A stretch of DNA of 5,479 nt from an uncultured Coriobacteriaceae bacterium (GTDB lineage Bacteria; Actinomycetota; Coriobacteriia; Coriobacteriales; Atopobiaceae). The stretch lies in contig CACXZL010000155.1 in the NCBI GenBank assembly GCA_902772085.1, forward strand, positions 1-5,479, read 5' to 3'. The position numbers and the translations under genes are program-made. Below, piece after piece: positions 5,463 through 5,479 of the stretch. The notes under the pieces are model-generated. The model was not told the origin of the DNA. It worked only from the letters and a program-made list of their open reading frames with translations, and did no database searches. The first letter of the stretch is position 1; every line of letters starts with the position of its first letter.

Positions 5463-5479
5463 AGCATGGCCCCGAAAGC

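Noticed and set aside
1..5479. CRISPR array
   Set aside because: No regularly spaced repeats of 20-40 nt occur; the only direct repeats are short and tandem.
5466..5479. ATG after the terminator as the start of a next gene
   Set aside because: No ribosome binding site precedes it, and only a few codons are visible before the window ends.

Overview
The window falls into two compositionally different parts. Positions 1 to about 615 are visibly A+T-rich and hold a highly structured RNA-like sequence, an A+T-rich spacer, a terminator-like hairpin and one small, very basic ORF of unknown function. From about 624 to the end the sequence is G+C-rich and densely coding, with four same-strand genes: a coiled-coil/zinc-ribbon protein that appears to lack its N-terminus, CoaBC (coenzyme A synthesis), endonuclease IV (base excision repair) and a Uup-like ABC-F ATPase (ribosome-associated). 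A strong Rho-independent terminator closes the right edge.

Organism (inference): the high G+C, the CGC/CGT arginine codons, the actinobacterial look of the ABC-F linker and the style of the zinc-ribbon protein suggest a high-G+C Gram-positive, most likely a gut or oral member of the Coriobacteriia. No 16S or other marker is present, so this is only a suggestion.

Layout: (1) 1-211, multi-helix RNA with a GNRA-capped hairpin and a long interrupted helix. Its conserved-looking core resembles, from memory, the HEARO RNA family, now known as the omega RNA of IscB nucleases. No IscB or other nuclease ORF follows it here. (2) 212-332, A+T-rich spacer with an 11-nt tandem repeat and a perfect 14-nt palindrome. 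(3) 333-371, hairpin plus T-rich tract. (4) 388-603, a 71-aa basic ORF. (5) about 604-623, the likely junction where foreign DNA abuts the truncated zinc-ribbon gene. (6) 624-5264, the four-gene run with gaps of 15, 11 and 61 nt, which looks like one operon. (7) 5265-5479, a 3' spacer with a REP-like palindrome and the terminator.

The operon genes are housekeeping functions that do not form one pathway. The most interesting part is the left 600 bases: a possible orphan guide-type RNA element carrying an unknown small basic protein, inserted into or rearranged against the 5' end of a chromosomal gene. The element's left end lies outside the window.
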